Assembly: GCA_013215605.1 (NCBI GenBank)
Contig: JABSQW010000114.1
Location: forward strand, 1 to 40,138
Length of the DNA: 40,138 bases
Direction of reading: 5' to 3'
From: Myxococcales bacterium
GTDB taxonomy: Bacteria > Myxococcota_A > UBA9160 > SMWR01
Shown: one piece after another, positions 9,726 through 19,445 of the stretch
How positions within the stretch are numbered: position 1 is the stretch's first letter
Layout: each line of letters starts with the position of its first letter
Program-made: the position numbers and the translations under genes
The notes under the pieces: model-generated
What the model was told of the DNA's origin: nothing
The model's input: the letters and a program-made list of their open reading frames with translations, nothing else
Database searches by the model: none

Positions 9726-11210
9726 TCAGTACGACGCGCGGAGCGCCGCTAGGGCGGCGAGCAGCGGACGCGCCTTGTCGCGTGTCTCGCGAAGCTCGGC
9801 TTCTGGCTCCGAGTCGGCGACGATTCCTCCGCCGGTGTGCACGTAGGCGCGACCATCTCGCAGGATCAGCGTTCGGATCACGACGGAGAGATCGGCGCCG
9901 CCGCGCACGTCGAAGTAGCCGATCGCTCCCGAGTAGATCCCGCGCCGCACCGGCTCGAGCCGGTCGAGCAGCTTCATCGCCGCGATCTTCGGCGCGCCGG
10001 TCATCGACCCGGGAGGGAAGCTCGCGCGCAGGACGTCGACGATGTCGAGATCGGCTCGGACGCGTCCCGTAACCGTCGACACCATCTGGAACACCGAGGC
10101 GTACGCCTCGATGGCCATGAACTCGGGCACTGCGACGCTCGCCGTCTCACACACGCGACCGAGATCGTTGCGGACGAGGTCCACGATCATGAGGTTCTCG
10201 GCGCGATCCTTCTGGGAAGTCTCGAGCGCGAAGCGGTTCGCGTCGTCTTCCGCCGGGTGGCGGCCGCGCGCGCGGGTGCCCTTGATGGGGCGACTTTCGA
10301 CGGTCCGATCGGCCGAGAGTCGCAGGAAGCGCTCGGGGGAGCTGCTCGCAATGGTGAACCCGGGTAGCTCGAAGTAGCTCGCGAACGGAGCGGGATTCAC
10401 CGCGCGCAGCTGCCGGTAGAGGGCCCAGCCATCGCGGTCGTCGTCGTCTTCGAAGGCGGTCTCGAGGCGCCGGGTCAGACACGCCTGGTAGACGTTCCCG
10501 GCGCCGATCTCCTCGAGCGCGGTGTCGATCGCCTTGCGGTAGCCGCTGTCGTCGAGATCCGACACGACGCCGAGGGGCTCGGGATCTCCCGCGTGGCGGC
10601 GCCGATTGCGGAGACGCCTTGCGCGCGGCGGAGGTGCCGCCACGGCGGCGACCAGCGCGTCGACGGCGAGGGCTGCGCGCCGCGCGGCCTCTTCTCGCTC
10701 CTCTCCGAAGCCGAGACCCCAGGCGCCGAGTGTGTCGTTGACGTGGTCGTAGACCAGCACACGATCGACGAACAGGAGGACGAGGTCGGGGAGACCCAGG
10801 TCGTCGAGCGCGCGGAGCCGCAGCGGCTCGATGTGGCGTGCGAGCTCGTATCCGAGGTAGCCCACGGCCCCGCCGATGAACGGCGGCGCACCGGGAACCG
10901 CGCGCGGCGGCTCGGGGAGCAGCGTGCGGATCAGCTCGAAGGGGTCGGCGTCGAACTCGAGCGCGCCCAGCCGGAGTCCGGGTCGCACCGGGCGGCGGCA
11001 CTCGAGATCGATGCGGGACCCGTGGGCGCGTGCGACGAGATAGGGATCGGCGCCCGCGAACGAGTAGCGACCCAGATTCGCCGAGGGAAGAGAGCTGTCG
11101 AGCAGCCACGGATACGGCTGAGCGCGCAGGCTCTCGAACGCCTCGAGCGCGTTGCCACGCGTGGAGACTTCGCGGTAGTCGGCTGCGGCATGGCCCGGAA
11201 ATGCGAGCAC
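9726..11210 (-). CDS. pabB: Aminodeoxychorismate synthase component I / anthranilate synthase component I family
   Basis: GGAVGYLGYELARHIE, SSPERFLRLSADRTVESRPIKGTRARG, DLVRNDLGRVC, SFPPGSMTGAPKIAAMKLLDRLEP, GGGIVADSEPEAELRETRDKARPLL. Confidence 0.9.
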   Translation of the reverse strand: MLAFPGHAAADYREVSTRGNALEAFESLRAQPYPWLLDSSLPSANLGRYSFAGADPYLVARAHGSRIDLECRRPVRPGLRLGALEFDADPFELIRTLLPEPPRAVPGAPPFIGGAVGYLGYELARHIEPLRLRALDDLGLPDLVLLFVDRVLVYDHVNDTLGAWGLGFGEEREEAARRAALAVDALVAAVAAPPPRARRLRNRRRHAGDPEPLGVVSDLDDSGYRKAIDTALEEIGAGNVYQACLTRRLETAFEDDDDRDGWALYRQLRAVNPAPFASYFELPGFTIASSSPERFLRLSADRTVESRPIKGTRARGRHPAEDDANRFALETSQKDRAENLMIVDLVRNDLGRVCETASVAVPEFMAIEAYASVFQMVSTVTGRVRADLDIVDVLRASFPPGSMTGAPKIAAMKLLDRLEPVRRGIYSGAIGYFDVRGGADLSVVIRTLILRDGRAYVHTGGGIVADSEPEAELRETRDKARPLLAALAALRASY

Positions 11211-11322
11211 TGGGGGATACTCCGCCTCGAGGTCCGGCCGGAACTCGAGCGGGGAAGCTACCAGAGCCCGGGGATGGGTGTCAGCTCCGCTCGGATCAAA
11301 CCTCTGCCCGCTGCGCCCGCGA

Positions 11323-11448
11323 GTGACGCGAACGCAGATCCGAAGTCTCCCGATCGTCCTGACTCTGGTCTACGTCCTCGACTTCCTCGACCGCAACATC
11401 CTCTCGATCCTCGCCGAGGACATCGAGGCCGACCTCGGCCTCGAGTAG
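11323..11448 (+). pseudogene. Remnant of an MFS (spinster-like) transporter N-terminus
   Basis: In-frame VTRTQIRSLPIVLTLVYVLDFLDRNILSILAEDIEADLGLE* resembles MFS TM1 (LxYxxxFxDRxILxILxxxIxxDLGL), then stops. Confidence 0.55.
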
Positions 11449-11486
11449 GCGGCGTCCCACCTCCAGGGTTGAGCTAGGGTTCGGTC

Positions 11487-12338
11487 GTGCGACGCGTCCT
11501 CTACTACCACGCGGGTTGTCCAGACGGTTTCGGCGCGGCGTGGGCGGCGTGGCGGGCCTGGGGGAAAGACGGCGAATACCGGCCCCGCAGCCACGACGAC
11601 CGCGTCGATCCGTCGGACGTGATGGATGATCACGTCGTCTTCGCCGACATCGCCCCTCACAACGACGAGCTCGAAGGCATCGCCGAGGCCGCCGCGCAGG
11701 TGGTGGTCCTCGATCACCACATCACCGCGCTCGAGCGCTTCCAGTCGGAGCCGGCGCTCGAGAACGTCCTCGCGGCGGACGGACACCGCGTGCACTTCGA
11801 CCTCGAGCACTCCGGGGCGATGCTCTCGTGGCAGTACTTCCACCCGGGCAAGCCTTCGCCGCGGCTGCTCGAGTACGTGCAGGACCAGGACCTCTGGACC
11901 TGGGAGCTCCCGCAATCGGAAGAGGTGAATGCGGCAATCGGCTCGCACCCATTCGACCTCGAAGTCTGGGACGACCTCGCGGCACGCCCCATCCTGGATC
12001 TCGCGGCCCAGGGAGAGCCCATCGTCCGCCTCGCCCGGATCGAAGTGCAGCGCGCGCTGAAGACGGCGCGTCCTTTCGTGCTCGACGAGGGGCGGATCGA
12101 AGCCGTCAACTCACCGAGCAACCGCGCCAAGATCGGTCACGAGCTGGGGCGGCGCGCAGCCTATGGGACGGCTTGGGGACTCGTCTACCGCGTGACCGGC
12201 GACCGCGTCGACGCCTCGATCTACTCGATCGGCGACGTCGACGTCGCGAGCATCGCGCGCCGCCACGGCGGCGGCGGACACAAGAACGCGGCGGGCTTCA
12301 CACTCACGTTGCGCGAGTGGATGGAGCGGGTGATCTAG
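11487..12338 (+). CDS. DHH-family phosphoesterase / phosphohydrolase
   Basis: MRRVLYYHAGCPDGFGAAWAAW..., VVLDHHITALERF, C-terminal RRHGGGGHKNAAGFTL (DHHA1). Confidence 0.9.
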   Translation: MRRVLYYHAGCPDGFGAAWAAWRAWGKDGEYRPRSHDDRVDPSDVMDDHVVFADIAPHNDELEGIAEAAAQVVVLDHHITALERFQSEPALENVLAADGHRVHFDLEHSGAMLSWQYFHPGKPSPRLLEYVQDQDLWTWELPQSEEVNAAIGSHPFDLEVWDDLAARPILDLAAQGEPIVRLARIEVQRALKTARPFVLDEGRIEAVNSPSNRAKIGHELGRRAAYGTAWGLVYRVTGDRVDASIYSIGDVDVASIARRHGGGGHKNAAGFTLTLREWMERVI

Positions 12339-12351
12339 TCTTCGGGGACCC

Positions 12352-12372
12352 GATCCGGGCGTAGCCCGGATC
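12352..12372. terminator. Hairpin between convergent genes (REP-like sequence)
   Basis: GATCCGGGC-GTA-GCCCGGATC, perfect 9-bp stem; no T-run. Confidence 0.4.
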
Positions 12373-12449
12373 CACCCGAGCGCGCCCGCTGGGTGCTTGC
12401 GTCCGGGACCCGCACCTGCGAACTCACGGGTTGCGTGGGGACGCCCGGG

Positions 12450-13604
12450 TCAGTCCTTGGGAAGCCCGAGAATCCGCTCGGCGATGATGTTGCGTTGGAT
12501 GTTCGGCGTACCGCCGCCGATCACCACCTCGGGCCAGTTCAGCGAGAACTTCTGCCAGCGTCCGCCGTCGAGCGCCGACTCGCCGTCGAGGGCGCCGCGC
12601 GAGCCCTGGATCTCGAGCGCCAGCTCGCCGAGCTCGATCTCGAGAAGCGCGCGGTGGAGCTTGTTGACAGAGCTCTCGCTCCCTACCGGCTCGCCCTTGA
12701 GCTGCTTCGTGAGAAAGCGCATGCCGTTGAGCCGCATGGCTTCGATGCGCGTGTCCGCGGACGCGATACGCCGGCGGATGCCGGGGTCTTGGCTCGCCGG
12801 GCGACCTCCGCGCCTGCAGCTGCGCGCGAGCTCCTTCACATCGGAGAGCGTGCGGACGAGGCCGTGCACCTCCGCGATGCCGGAGCGCTCGTTCGCGAGG
12901 GCAGAAACGGTGACCTGCCAGCCCTGCCCCTCCACGCCGAGGCGGTTCTCGACGGGAACGCGCACGTCGTCGAAGAAGACCTCGGCAAAGATCGACCCGC
13001 CCGACATGTTCTTGATGGGGCGCACCGTGATACCGGGCGTGTCCATCTCGACGAGCAGGCAGGTGATGCCGTCGTGCTTTACCTCGACGTTGGTGCTCGT
13101 GCGCACCAGGAGGATCATCCACTTCGACCACATCGCAATGGACGTCCAGATCTTCTGGCCATTCACCACGTACTCGTCACCCTCGCGCACGCAACGCGTC
13201 TTGAGCGAGGCGAGATCACTCCCCGAGTCGGGCTCGGAGTACCCCGTGCACCACTGGTAGGTGCCGTCGAGGATGTCGGGGATGAACTTCTGCTTCTGCT
13301 CCTCGGTGCCGTACTGGATGATGCCCGGTCCCACCCAGGCGAGGCCCATGAAGCAGCTGCCGAGCGGCGGCGCTTTGCGCTTTGCCATTTCGTCCTTGAG
13401 GATCACCTGCTGCATCAGGCTGCCGCCGCCGCCACCCACGTCGGCCGGCCACGAGAACCCGACCCAGCGCCTCTCGCGCACTTTGCGACTCCACTCCGCC
13501 ATGAACTCGGCCGTGCGTTCGCCATCGGGCACGAGATTCTCGTCGAGAAACGCGCAGACCTCCGCGCGAAACGCCTCTTCTTCGGGCTCGAGGTTGAAAT
13601 CCAT
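12450..13604 (-). CDS. Acyl-CoA dehydrogenase family protein
   Basis: MDFNLEPEEEAFRAEVCAFLDENL...YQWCTGYSEPDSGSDLASLKTRC...VNGQKIWTS; start overlaps the upstream gene's stop at 13604. Confidence 0.93.
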   Translation of the reverse strand: MDFNLEPEEEAFRAEVCAFLDENLVPDGERTAEFMAEWSRKVRERRWVGFSWPADVGGGGGSLMQQVILKDEMAKRKAPPLGSCFMGLAWVGPGIIQYGTEEQKQKFIPDILDGTYQWCTGYSEPDSGSDLASLKTRCVREGDEYVVNGQKIWTSIAMWSKWMILLVRTSTNVEVKHDGITCLLVEMDTPGITVRPIKNMSGGSIFAEVFFDDVRVPVENRLGVEGQGWQVTVSALANERSGIAEVHGLVRTLSDVKELARSCRRGGRPASQDPGIRRRIASADTRIEAMRLNGMRFLTKQLKGEPVGSESSVNKLHRALLEIELGELALEIQGSRGALDGESALDGGRWQKFSLNWPEVVIGGGTPNIQRNIIAERILGLPKD

Positions 13605-14731
13605 CAGATTCCTCCGAGGCGGGCGACTCGCTCGTAGTGGTAGTCGGCGTCGCCGAATGTCGGTCTGCACCACTTGGCTCGCTTGAGGTAGAGGTGCGCG
13701 TCGTACTCCCACGTGTAGCCGATGCCGCCGTGCAGGCCGACGGTGTCGATACCGATACGCGGGAACGCCTCACTCGCGTACGCCTTTGCGCGCGATGCGG
13801 CGAGGGATGCCTCCTCGGGGAGGTTGTCGAGCGCCCAGGCCGCGTAATAGAGCAGCGACTTGAACGACTCGATGTCCACGTACATCTCGGCCAGCGGATG
13901 CTTGACGCCCTGGAAGCGCCCGATCGGTTGGTCGAATTGGACGCGCTGCTTCGCGTAGCTGGCGGTGAGCTCGAGCGCGGCTTCCGAGGCGCCGATGGCT
14001 TCGGCGGTGATGGCGACGGCTCCACAATCGAGCAGGCGTTCGAACAGCGGCGCGGCGCCCCCGGGCTCGCCGAGGATCGCATCCGTTTCGACGCGCACGC
14101 CGTCGAGCCGCAAACGGCCCTGTCGCTGGGTGACGTCGATCGACCCCGCGGGCTCGACGTCGAGACCGGCGGTGGCGCGTTCGATCACGGCGAGGGAGAT
14201 GTCCTCCTCACCGGCTCCACTCTTGAAGGGAACGACGAACAAGTCGGCATTCGCGGCGTCGAGCACCATGTGCTTCCCGCCCGTGAGGAGGAAGGCATCG
14301 GCGTCGCGGCGGGCCAGGAGCTCGACGCCCGCACACCCGAGCACGTCGCTGTCCTCGAGGTGGGCGAGCGTACCGATCAGACTGCCGTCTGCGATTCCCG
14401 GGAGCCAGCGCGCCTGCTGGGCTTCGCTTCCCGCGGCCTGGATGGCAGCTGAGGCGAGGCTGGTGGCGATCAAGGGCGAGGGAAACAGCGTGCGTCCCGT
14501 CTCCTCGAGAACAACCACGAGGTCGACCCAACCGAGTCCGATGCCGCCGTGGACCTCGGGCACCCCGAGCCCCACCCAACCGAGCTCGGCGAAGCGGTCC
14601 CAGTAGCTGCGCGAGAATCCCTGGGGCGTCTCGCTGAGCTTGCGCACTTCTTCCAGCGGACAGTTCTGGTCCAGGAACTTGCGCACCTCGGCGCGGAGGA
14701 GCTCCTGTTCCTCCGAGAATCCGAAATTCAT
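13604..14731 (-). CDS. Acyl-CoA dehydrogenase family protein
   Basis: MNFGFSEEQELLRAEVRKFLDQNCP...YAKQRVQFDQPIGRFQGVKHPLAEMYVDIE...LHGGIGYTWEYDAHLYLKR. Confidence 0.93.
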   Translation of the reverse strand: MNFGFSEEQELLRAEVRKFLDQNCPLEEVRKLSETPQGFSRSYWDRFAELGWVGLGVPEVHGGIGLGWVDLVVVLEETGRTLFPSPLIATSLASAAIQAAGSEAQQARWLPGIADGSLIGTLAHLEDSDVLGCAGVELLARRDADAFLLTGGKHMVLDAANADLFVVPFKSGAGEEDISLAVIERATAGLDVEPAGSIDVTQRQGRLRLDGVRVETDAILGEPGGAAPLFERLLDCGAVAITAEAIGASEAALELTASYAKQRVQFDQPIGRFQGVKHPLAEMYVDIESFKSLLYYAAWALDNLPEEASLAASRAKAYASEAFPRIGIDTVGLHGGIGYTWEYDAHLYLKRAKWCRPTFGDADYHYERVARLGGI

Positions 14732-14904
14732 GTTGGGGATCTCCGTGACCAGGCGCCGAGGCGGCGCGTCCGGTGTCCGATTCCAGCGAGGAGAAGAAGC
14801 TATCTCATCGGAGTACCCCATACCGGGTGCCGCGTGCGGGAAGCCCGGCGACTTGCGGCGGGATCTGCGCGAGACTCCGGCACAGCGCCCGTGGAGGAGA
14901 ATCG

Positions 14905-15645
14905 ATGGCCAGCGCCAGCCGAGGGGGCGTGGTGACCCCCGGAATCGGAGAACGCGTCGCCGCGATCGACTGGGAAGGCGTGGGCGCCGATCTCGATGCG
15001 GTCGGGCACGCGCGGATCCGGGATCTGTTGACGGAGGGCGAGTGTCGCTCGCTCGCCGCCGACTTCGACGACGACGACCGCTTCCGCAGCACCATCGATA
15101 TGGCGCGGCACTCGTTCGGCGAGGGGCGCTACCGCTACTTCGCCAATCCGCTCCCCAGCATCGTCTGCGAGCTCCGCGAGGAGTTGTACCGACCGCTCGC
15201 GTCCATCGCGAATGGCTGGCGAGAGCTCCTCGGATCCGACGAACGGTTTCCCGCGACACTCGAGGGCTTCAACGCCGTGTGTCACTCGGCGGGACAAGAG
15301 AGACCGACCCCCCTGCTCCTGCGCTACGAAACCGGCGGCTACAACTGCCTCCATCAGGATCTCTACGGAGACGTTGCCTTCCCGCTGCAGGTCGCCGTAC
15401 TGCTGAGCACACCCGGCGAAGACTTTGACGGGGGCGAGTTCCTGCTCGTCGAGCAGCGTCCGCGCCGGCAGTCGCGCGGCGAAGCGATCGCACTGGCGAT
15501 GGGAGAGGCCGTGGTGTTCCCGAACCGCGAGCGCCCTGTGCAGGGAAAGCGCGGCTTCCACAGAACACAGATGCGGCACGGAGTGAGCCGAGTACAGCGC
15601 GGAACGCGAACGACCCTCGGCATCATCTTCCACGACGCGACCTGA
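14905..15645 (+). CDS. 2OG-Fe(II) oxygenase
   Basis: LLLRYETGGYNCLHQDLYGD (HxD), DFDGGEFLLVEQRPR, RHGVSRVQRGTRTTLGIIFHDA. Confidence 0.85.
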   Translation: MASASRGGVVTPGIGERVAAIDWEGVGADLDAVGHARIRDLLTEGECRSLAADFDDDDRFRSTIDMARHSFGEGRYRYFANPLPSIVCELREELYRPLASIANGWRELLGSDERFPATLEGFNAVCHSAGQERPTPLLLRYETGGYNCLHQDLYGDVAFPLQVAVLLSTPGEDFDGGEFLLVEQRPRRQSRGEAIALAMGEAVVFPNRERPVQGKRGFHRTQMRHGVSRVQRGTRTTLGIIFHDAT

Positions 15646-15693
15646 AGCGCCGTGCTGTCACTCTGGCGGCCGTCCCCGTTGCTTCCAAGCGAG

Positions 15694-15724
15694 CGGGCGG
15701 GCTGGATCGGCTCCAGCCCGCCCG
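15694..15724. terminator. Strong bidirectional hairpin between convergent genes
   Basis: CGGGCGGGCTGGA-TCGGC-TCCAGCCCGCCCG, perfect 13-bp stem with 5-nt loop. Confidence 0.65.
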
Positions 15725-15740
15725 GACTTCGTCTGACGAT

Positions 15741-16229
15741 TCAGGAGCCGGTCACCGGGATGACACGCGCTCGCGACTTCTCTTCCGCGGGCTTGGCCAC
15801 GGTGACTTCGAGAACGCCGTTCTTGTAGGACGCCGTCACGTCCTCGTCGGCGGCCTCGAAGGGCAGGCGAATCGCGCGATGGAAGCTGCCGCGCGTGGAC
15901 TCGACGTGGTAGTAGCCCTCGCGATCCTCCTCGCGCTCGGCCGTTCGCTCGCCCTTGATCGTGATCACGTTTTCGTCGATCACGACCTCGACGTCGTTCG
16001 CGTCGAGGCCGGGGAGCTCGGCGCTCACGCGGACCTCCGTCGCTGATTCGTCGATATCGACGCGCGGCGCGTAGTCGACGTGATTCGGAGCGCTACCCGA
16101 CGGTGTGACGAGCGTCGAGCTCCAGAGATCCTCGAGAAGCCGGTCCAGGGAACGCACCCGAAGTCGCCCGAAACCGGGACCAACGCCGCGGACGGATAGG
16201 CTGCGCGGTACGAATTGATGGCTGATCAT
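15741..16229 (-). CDS. Hsp20/alpha-crystallin family small heat-shock protein
   Basis: APRVDIDESATEVRVSAELPGLDANDVEVVIDENVITIKGERTAEREEDREGYYHVESTRGSFHRAIRLP...KNGVLEVTVAKP; RBS aggaggtag before ATG. Confidence 0.95.
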   Translation of the reverse strand: MISHQFVPRSLSVRGVGPGFGRLRVRSLDRLLEDLWSSTLVTPSGSAPNHVDYAPRVDIDESATEVRVSAELPGLDANDVEVVIDENVITIKGERTAEREEDREGYYHVESTRGSFHRAIRLPFEAADEDVTASYKNGVLEVTVAKPAEEKSRARVIPVTGS

Positions 16230-16344
16230 GCTTGCTACCTCCTGTTGGTCCGAAGAAGTAGGCACCGTGAGCGAGTCGTCAACCGACGCAGACGATCTTT
16301 TTCCGTGCATCTCGGTCGCGGCCCCGTAGGGCCGCGCGCAGCAT

Positions 16345-17223
16345 TCAGATCTTGCGAAGGGGCTCGATCACGTTCTCCGCGTACTGCTCGAGATGGTCGC
16401 ACTCCTGCTCGAGCGTGGGCGACTCCGCTCCAATCGCGAGCGAGGGCGGATAGCTGAGCGTCGCCGTCATCCCCTTCTGCGCCATACGCGTGAAGAGCGC
16501 TTCATCGGGCTCACCCGCCAGCGGCACGAGACACTCGAAGCTGTCGCCAGCGCGACCCTCTTCCGCGCGCAGCCGCGCGAGTGTGTCGAGTACCGCGGAT
16601 GCACTCTGCTCGTCGTGTCCATGACCGATCCAGCCCTGGGCGAGCCGCGCGGCGCGGCGCAACGCAATCTTGCTCGAGCCACCCACCCAGATCGGAATCT
16701 CGAACGAGGCCGCCGGACTCATGCTGATTTCCGGGAACTCGAAGAACTCCCCCTCGTGGGAGACCGGCTTCCCGGACCACAGCTTGCGGAGCACCTCGAT
16801 CTGTTCGTTCATTCGGCGCCCTCGGGTCTCGAACGGGATGCCCTGGATGTCGAACTCCTCCTTCATCCAGCCGGTTCCGATGCCGAGCGCGAGCCGACCG
16901 CCCGAAATCGCGGCGACGGTGGACGTCTGTTTCGCGACCTCGATGGGATCGTGGAGCGGCAGGATATAGACGGCGACCGAGAACTTCAGGCGCTCGGTAA
17001 CGGCCGCCATCGCACTGATCGCACACCACGGCTCGGGAAACGGCGTCGTCTTCGCGAACAGTGGCGTTCCGTCGGGCGAGTAGGGGTAGCTGGACTCGAT
17101 GTCTTCCGGGTAGAAGAGATGGTCCGCCATCAGCACACCCTCGAACCCGACCTCCTCGGCCTTCCTCGCGAGGGGAACGAGATGCGCCGGATCCGTGAAC
17201 GAGACCGAGATCCAGAACTTCAT
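16345..17223 (-). CDS. LLM class flavin-dependent (F420-type) oxidoreductase
   Basis: MKFWISVSFTDPAHLVPLARKAEEVGFEGVLMADHLFYPE...YILPLHDPIEVAKQTSTVAAISGGRLALGIGTGWMKEEFD. Confidence 0.92.
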   Translation of the reverse strand: MKFWISVSFTDPAHLVPLARKAEEVGFEGVLMADHLFYPEDIESSYPYSPDGTPLFAKTTPFPEPWCAISAMAAVTERLKFSVAVYILPLHDPIEVAKQTSTVAAISGGRLALGIGTGWMKEEFDIQGIPFETRGRRMNEQIEVLRKLWSGKPVSHEGEFFEFPEISMSPAASFEIPIWVGGSSKIALRRAARLAQGWIGHGHDEQSASAVLDTLARLRAEEGRAGDSFECLVPLAGEPDEALFTRMAQKGMTATLSYPPSLAIGAESPTLEQECDHLEQYAENVIEPLRKI

Positions 17224-17409
17224 GGGAGGCGCGCTCCTAGGCGTGGAGAATTTCCGCGTAGTCTACAGACGCGCTCTTCGGGTGCGGAAGCTGAATCGAC
17301 CGACGGCGGTCAGGCCAGCGCTCCAGCGAGCAGTCCGGAGAGGCCGCCGAAGAGTCGCCGGGTGTCGGCTGCGCCGCCGCCGATCACGCGCATCCCTCCG
17401 ACCGGCATG

Positions 17410-18606
17410 CTAGATGATCTCGTCTTCGGCGAGGCGCTCGAGATCGGCCGGGCCGAGGCCAATCTCTGCAAAGATCTCCGCGTTGTGGGCGGCGAGGTCG
17501 GGCGCGAGGGCGCGCTCGCGCGGTTCGGCTCCGGAGAACTTGAGCGGGTTGCCGTGGAAGACGACCTCGCCGAGATCCGGGTGGGGGTGGCGCTCGATCA
17601 TCTCGCGCGCCAGGAGCTGCGGGTCGTCGAGGAGCTCGTCGGGACGCACGACCTTCGCACACGGAAGCTCGGCGCCACCCCGACCCAGAACGCCCACCAC
17701 CTCGTCACAGGTCCGCTCTGCCACCCACTCGCCGACGATCGCGTTGATGAGCGTGCGGTTGGCCGCGCGGCTCCTGTAACTCCTGAAGCGCTCGTCGCTG
17801 ATGAGCTCCTGCTTGCCAATGGCGGCGGCCAGGATGCGGAAGAGCTTGTTGCTGCCGACGGCGATCGCCACGAATCCGTCACGGGCGGCGTACGCGTCGT
17901 ACGGAGCCGTGTACGGGTGCTGGTTGCCGACGCGCGAAGCCTCCGCGCCGATGCCCGCGTGAATCGTGGCGGCGGAATCGGTGATGGCGAAGATCGCGTC
18001 CTGATTCGACACGTCGAGCACGCGCGCCACACCGGTGCGGTCGCGGTCGCGCAGCGCCACCACCACGCCGAGCGCGAGATAGAGACCGCCCACGTAGTCG
18101 CCGAGGGCGCCGCCACCACGCACGGGCGCCGCGTCTGGAAAACCCGTCATCGCCAGGAGGCCGCCCGTGGCCTGCGCAACGATGTCGTAGGAAGCCTCGC
18201 CGGCGCGGGGGCCCGTGTTGCCGAAGCCATTGAGTGAAGCCACCACGCAGCGCGGATTGCGCTCCTGAATCGCAGCCGCCGAGAGCCCCCGGGCGTCGAG
18301 CCAGCCGGCGCGGAAGTTCTCCACCACCGCGTCGGCGCGCTCCACGAGGCGCAGGAGGAGGTCGCGGCCCTCCGGCTTGCGCAAGTCGAGGGTGATCGAG
18401 CGTTTGCCGCGGTTCGTATTCTGAAAAGACAGAGAGGTTTGCCCCACCGCGGACGGGCCGTAGCGGTAGTCGTCGCCCGTGCGCGGGCGTTCGACCTTGA
18501 CGACGTCGGCGCCGAGATCCGACAAGACGCTCGTCGCGAAGGGCCCCGCTACGACGCGCGTCAGATCGAGGATGCGCACGCCGTCGAGCAGTCGCCCCGT
18601 TACCAC
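17410..18606 (-). CDS. CaiB/BaiF family CoA-transferase
   Basis: GTG start; LLDGVRILDLTRVVAGPFATSVLSDLGADVVKVERPRTGDD...NRGKRSITLDLRKPEGRDLLLRLVERADAVVENFRAG. Confidence 0.93.
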   Translation of the reverse strand: MVTGRLLDGVRILDLTRVVAGPFATSVLSDLGADVVKVERPRTGDDYRYGPSAVGQTSLSFQNTNRGKRSITLDLRKPEGRDLLLRLVERADAVVENFRAGWLDARGLSAAAIQERNPRCVVASLNGFGNTGPRAGEASYDIVAQATGGLLAMTGFPDAAPVRGGGALGDYVGGLYLALGVVVALRDRDRTGVARVLDVSNQDAIFAITDSAATIHAGIGAEASRVGNQHPYTAPYDAYAARDGFVAIAVGSNKLFRILAAAIGKQELISDERFRSYRSRAANRTLINAIVGEWVAERTCDEVVGVLGRGGAELPCAKVVRPDELLDDPQLLAREMIERHPHPDLGEVVFHGNPLKFSGAEPRERALAPDLAAHNAEIFAEIGLGPADLERLAEDEII

Positions 18607-18649
18607 GAAACCCGACCTTTCCGCGCGTCCTGCGAGAACCGCTGACGAG

Positions 18650-19003
18650 CTAGAGACGCACGACCGCGACGATGGCGAGCAGACTTCCCACCGAGGCAAT
18701 CCCGTAGAGGAACGTGGCCAGTTCGGTGTCGCGATCGGCGCCGCCGAAATCGATCGACAGAGAGCGGATGTGATGCGCACCCTTCCACAGCGGCAGCGCA
18801 ATCAGCGCCACGAGGACGACGCGGCCGATCAGACTCGACGCCAGGCCGTGAGCGTGCTCGTAGCTGAGCGAATCGACCACTCCGAGCGGAGCCAGTACGC
18901 CCATCACGAGCACCCAGCCCGTGAGGAGCATCGTGCCGATCATGATCCCCTGACCGAACAGCAGCCAGATCACGGGCTCGACCTTGAGCAGGAACTGCTT
19001 CAT
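18650..19003 (-). CDS. frdD: Fumarate reductase membrane-anchor subunit D
   Basis: MKQFLLKVEPVIWLLFGQGIMIGTMLLTGWVLVMGVLAPLGVVD...; last gene of frdABCD order. Confidence 0.85.
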   Translation of the reverse strand: MKQFLLKVEPVIWLLFGQGIMIGTMLLTGWVLVMGVLAPLGVVDSLSYEHAHGLASSLIGRVVLVALIALPLWKGAHHIRSLSIDFGGADRDTELATFLYGIASVGSLLAIVAVVRL

Positions 19004-19443
19004 CAGGAGATCCCTCCCATGAGAGCGGCCGACATCAACACGGTGATGCCGATCCACGCGGCGTAGAGCATGCCGACGATGACCGGCCCCGGAGGTGGCT
19101 TCAGGGGCCCGATGCGCGGCGGCTGGGCCTTGGGGAAGAGACCGAAGAAACGCACGGCCACGAAACACACGGCCGCGAGCGTGATCACGTGGAAGCCGAT
19201 GTAGAGCGGATTGGCCAGCTGCTGCTGGATGTTCGCCCACGCCGCGGAGCCCGTACCGAGCGCCCAGACGACCCGCAGCGCGACGAACCCGACGAACAGG
19301 TACAGAAAGCCCGTGGCGTCGAAGAGCGTATAGGCGCGGTAGCGGCCCGTCATCGGAAACTGGGGCGGCATCGTCGGCGGCGCCGTCCGTGTCCGGCCGG
19401 GCTTCACCGGCTGCATGGCTTGGGGGTGTGCGGGGCGCGCCAT
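19003..19443 (-). CDS. frdC: Fumarate reductase membrane-anchor subunit C
   Basis: TGRYRAYTLFDATGFLYLFVGFVALRVVWALGTG...LANPLYIGFHVITLAAVCFVAVRFFGLFPKAQPPRIG; stop overlaps frdD start. Confidence 0.87.
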   Translation of the reverse strand: MARPAHPQAMQPVKPGRTRTAPPTMPPQFPMTGRYRAYTLFDATGFLYLFVGFVALRVVWALGTGSAAWANIQQQLANPLYIGFHVITLAAVCFVAVRFFGLFPKAQPPRIGPLKPPPGPVIVGMLYAAWIGITVLMSAALMGGIS

Positions 19444-19445
19444 GA

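Noticed and set aside
17310-17408. Short minus-strand peptide MPVGGMRVIGGGAADTRRLFGGLSGLLAGALA
   Set aside because: Only 32 residues, low complexity, no credible family match; likely intergenic.
16393-18237. 614-aa plus-strand ORF opposite the LLM oxidoreductase and CoA-transferase
   Set aside because: Spans two convincing minus-strand genes and has low-complexity Arg-rich composition.
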